DNA of 64,000 bases from the NCBI GenBank assembly GCA_016719015.1, contig JADKAZ010000002.1:372001-436000 (forward strand), in the 5' to 3' direction. A program made the position numbers and the translations under genes. The notes below the pieces were generated by a model, which saw nothing but the letters and a program-made list of their open reading frames with translations, was not told the DNA's origin and made no database searches. Below, one piece after another: positions 63,238 through 64,000 of the stretch; position 1 is the first letter of the stretch, and each line of letters opens with the position of its first letter. The stretch comes from Chitinophagaceae bacterium. Its GTDB lineage: Bacteria > Bacteroidota > Bacteroidia > Chitinophagales > Chitinophagaceae.

Positions 63238-64000
63238 TCATTGATACTGAACGGTATTGCTTTTATTTACTGAAGCAACAGGTTCGGATGCTTTTATTTT
63301 TTTTCCCATTGGAGCAGCAGAAGGAGGCAAAGGAGCCGGGGCTTTCTTTGCAGCAATCTGTGCCAGTGAAGGAGCAATTACTAAAGATACGATTGACATT
63401 AATTTGATAAGGATATTCATTGAGGGACCAGAAGTGTCTTTAAAAGGATCACCAACGGTGTCACCTGTTACAGATGCTTTATGCGGTTCAGATTTTTTAT
63501 AAAACATTTCGCCATTTATCTCAACACCTTTTTCAAAAGATTTTTTAGCATTATCCCAGGCACCACCGGCATTGTTCTGAAACATTCCCATTAATACACC
63601 ACTAACTGTTGCACCAGCTAAAAACCCACCTAATGCTTCTGCACCAAGGCCTGGAGCAAATCCAATAATCAATGGCGATATAATTGCGATAGCACCGGGC
63701 AACATCATTTTTTTAAGAGATGCTGTTGTAGAAATAGCCACACACTTGTCATACTCAGGTTTGCCCGTTCCTTCCATAATGCCGGGAATAGTCCGGAACT
63801 GGCGGCGAACTTCTTCTACCATTGCCATCGCTGCTTCTCCAACAGCACGGATACATAGAGAAGAGAAGATGAAAGGTATCATACCGCCTACAAAAAGACA
63901 GGCTAGAACATTGGCTTTATAAATATCAATACCAGTGATACCGGCAACACCAACAAAGGCTGCAAACAATGCTAGTGCAGTTAAAGCAGCCGATGCAATT
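63238..64000 (-). CDS. hppA: Membrane pyrophosphatase (H+/Na+-pumping), C-terminal part
   Basis: The frame is open past the window edge, so the N-terminal two thirds are missing. The readable part has IKANVLACLFVGGM-like helices, GFAPGLGAEALGGFLAGATVSGVLM and the late signature GDTVGDPFKDTSGPSMNILIKLM, conserved in membrane pyrophosphatases. The enzyme couples PPi hydrolysis to H+ or Na+ export across the inner membrane. A Pro/Ala/Lys-rich tail of about 35 residues extends past the last helix. The K+-dependence motif lies outside the window, so ion type cannot be judged. An apparent start at 63969 is an internal TTG. Confidence 0.9.
   Translation of the reverse strand, partial: IASAALTALALFAAFVGVAGITGIDIYKANVLACLFVGGMIPFIFSSLCIRAVGEAAMAMVEEVRRQFRTIPGIMEGTGKPEYDKCVAISTTASLKKMMLPGAIAIISPLIIGFAPGLGAEALGGFLAGATVSGVLMGMFQNNAGGAWDNAKKSFEKGVEINGEMFYKKSEPHKASVTGDTVGDPFKDTSGPSMNILIKLMSIVSLVIAPSLAQIAAKKAPAPLPPSAAPMGKKIKASEPVASVNKSNTVQYQ

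Overview
The window looks like chromosomal DNA of a Bacteroidota bacterium, most likely of the Chitinophagaceae/Chitinophagales. The support is the AT-rich base composition, many promoters with the Bacteroidota -7 motif TAnnTTTG, and several family markers: a short primary sigma factor, a DUF3822-rsmD gene pair, a DUF4249 lipoprotein, type IX secretion (T9SS) type B sorting domains with a PorP/SprF partner, and many small lipoproteins. The genus is not resolved, and I see no tRNA or rRNA genes. Patches of strain-like divergence and poor sequence quality suggest a metagenomic or lightly polished long-read assembly.

Layout. 1-4.8 kb: a cut lipoprotein, speA (arginine decarboxylase), two small lipoproteins, an NTF2-like secreted protein, Hsp20 and a bacilliredoxin. 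4.9-9.7 kb: lgt, rpoD, a DUF4249 lipoprotein, trxB and folB. 9.7-17.7 kb: a secreted protein and a MATE exporter on the minus strand, then a tight plus-strand operon DUF3822-rsmD-5-formyl-THF cyclo-ligase-lpxK-rnr-polyprenyl synthase with overlapping or nearly touching genes. 17.8-26.3 kb: an amino-acid permease, a DUF2027/Smr gene, rnpB and a convergent CPBP protease. A 2.88-kb part of this block occurs twice as a direct repeat, on either side of 1.5 kb of frameshifted WD40 repeats. 26.4-31.6 kb: lipoproteins, a dienelactone hydrolase-like lipoprotein, an FKBP isomerase, and prfB with a programmed +1 frameshift. 31.7-34.2 kb: a TPR histidine kinase overlapping its LuxR-type response regulator. 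34.3-42.7 kb: a secreted protein of unknown function, a tail-fibre-like repeat protein, pruA, a caspase-TPR protein and an outer-membrane barrel. 42.9-49.7 kb: pyrR-pyrB, then about 1.95 kb of non-biological-looking homopolymer sequence, a broken SUMF1-like gene end, coaD, a thioesterase, a Nudix hydrolase, pyrE and a heavy-metal-binding protein. 49.8-64 kb: an LEA14-like lipoprotein, a 1915-residue T9SS surface protein with its SprF-like partner, a BlaI/BlaR1 (M56) pair, a second PKD-rich T9SS protein, and the C-terminal part of a membrane pyrophosphatase.

The genes are mostly housekeeping (lipid A, folate, pyrimidine, CoA, RNA processing, translation termination) plus cell-surface export. 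I found no convincing new defence or mobile system. The strongest anomalies are the duplicated rnpB block with the WD40 insert and the homopolymer block that cuts pyrB. Both need to be checked as assembly or sequencing artefacts before any biology is read into them. The more biological points of interest are the caspase-TPR protein, the palindromic element forming a helix of rnpB, the candidate BlaI operator, the tandem-repeat surface proteins and the prfB frameshift.
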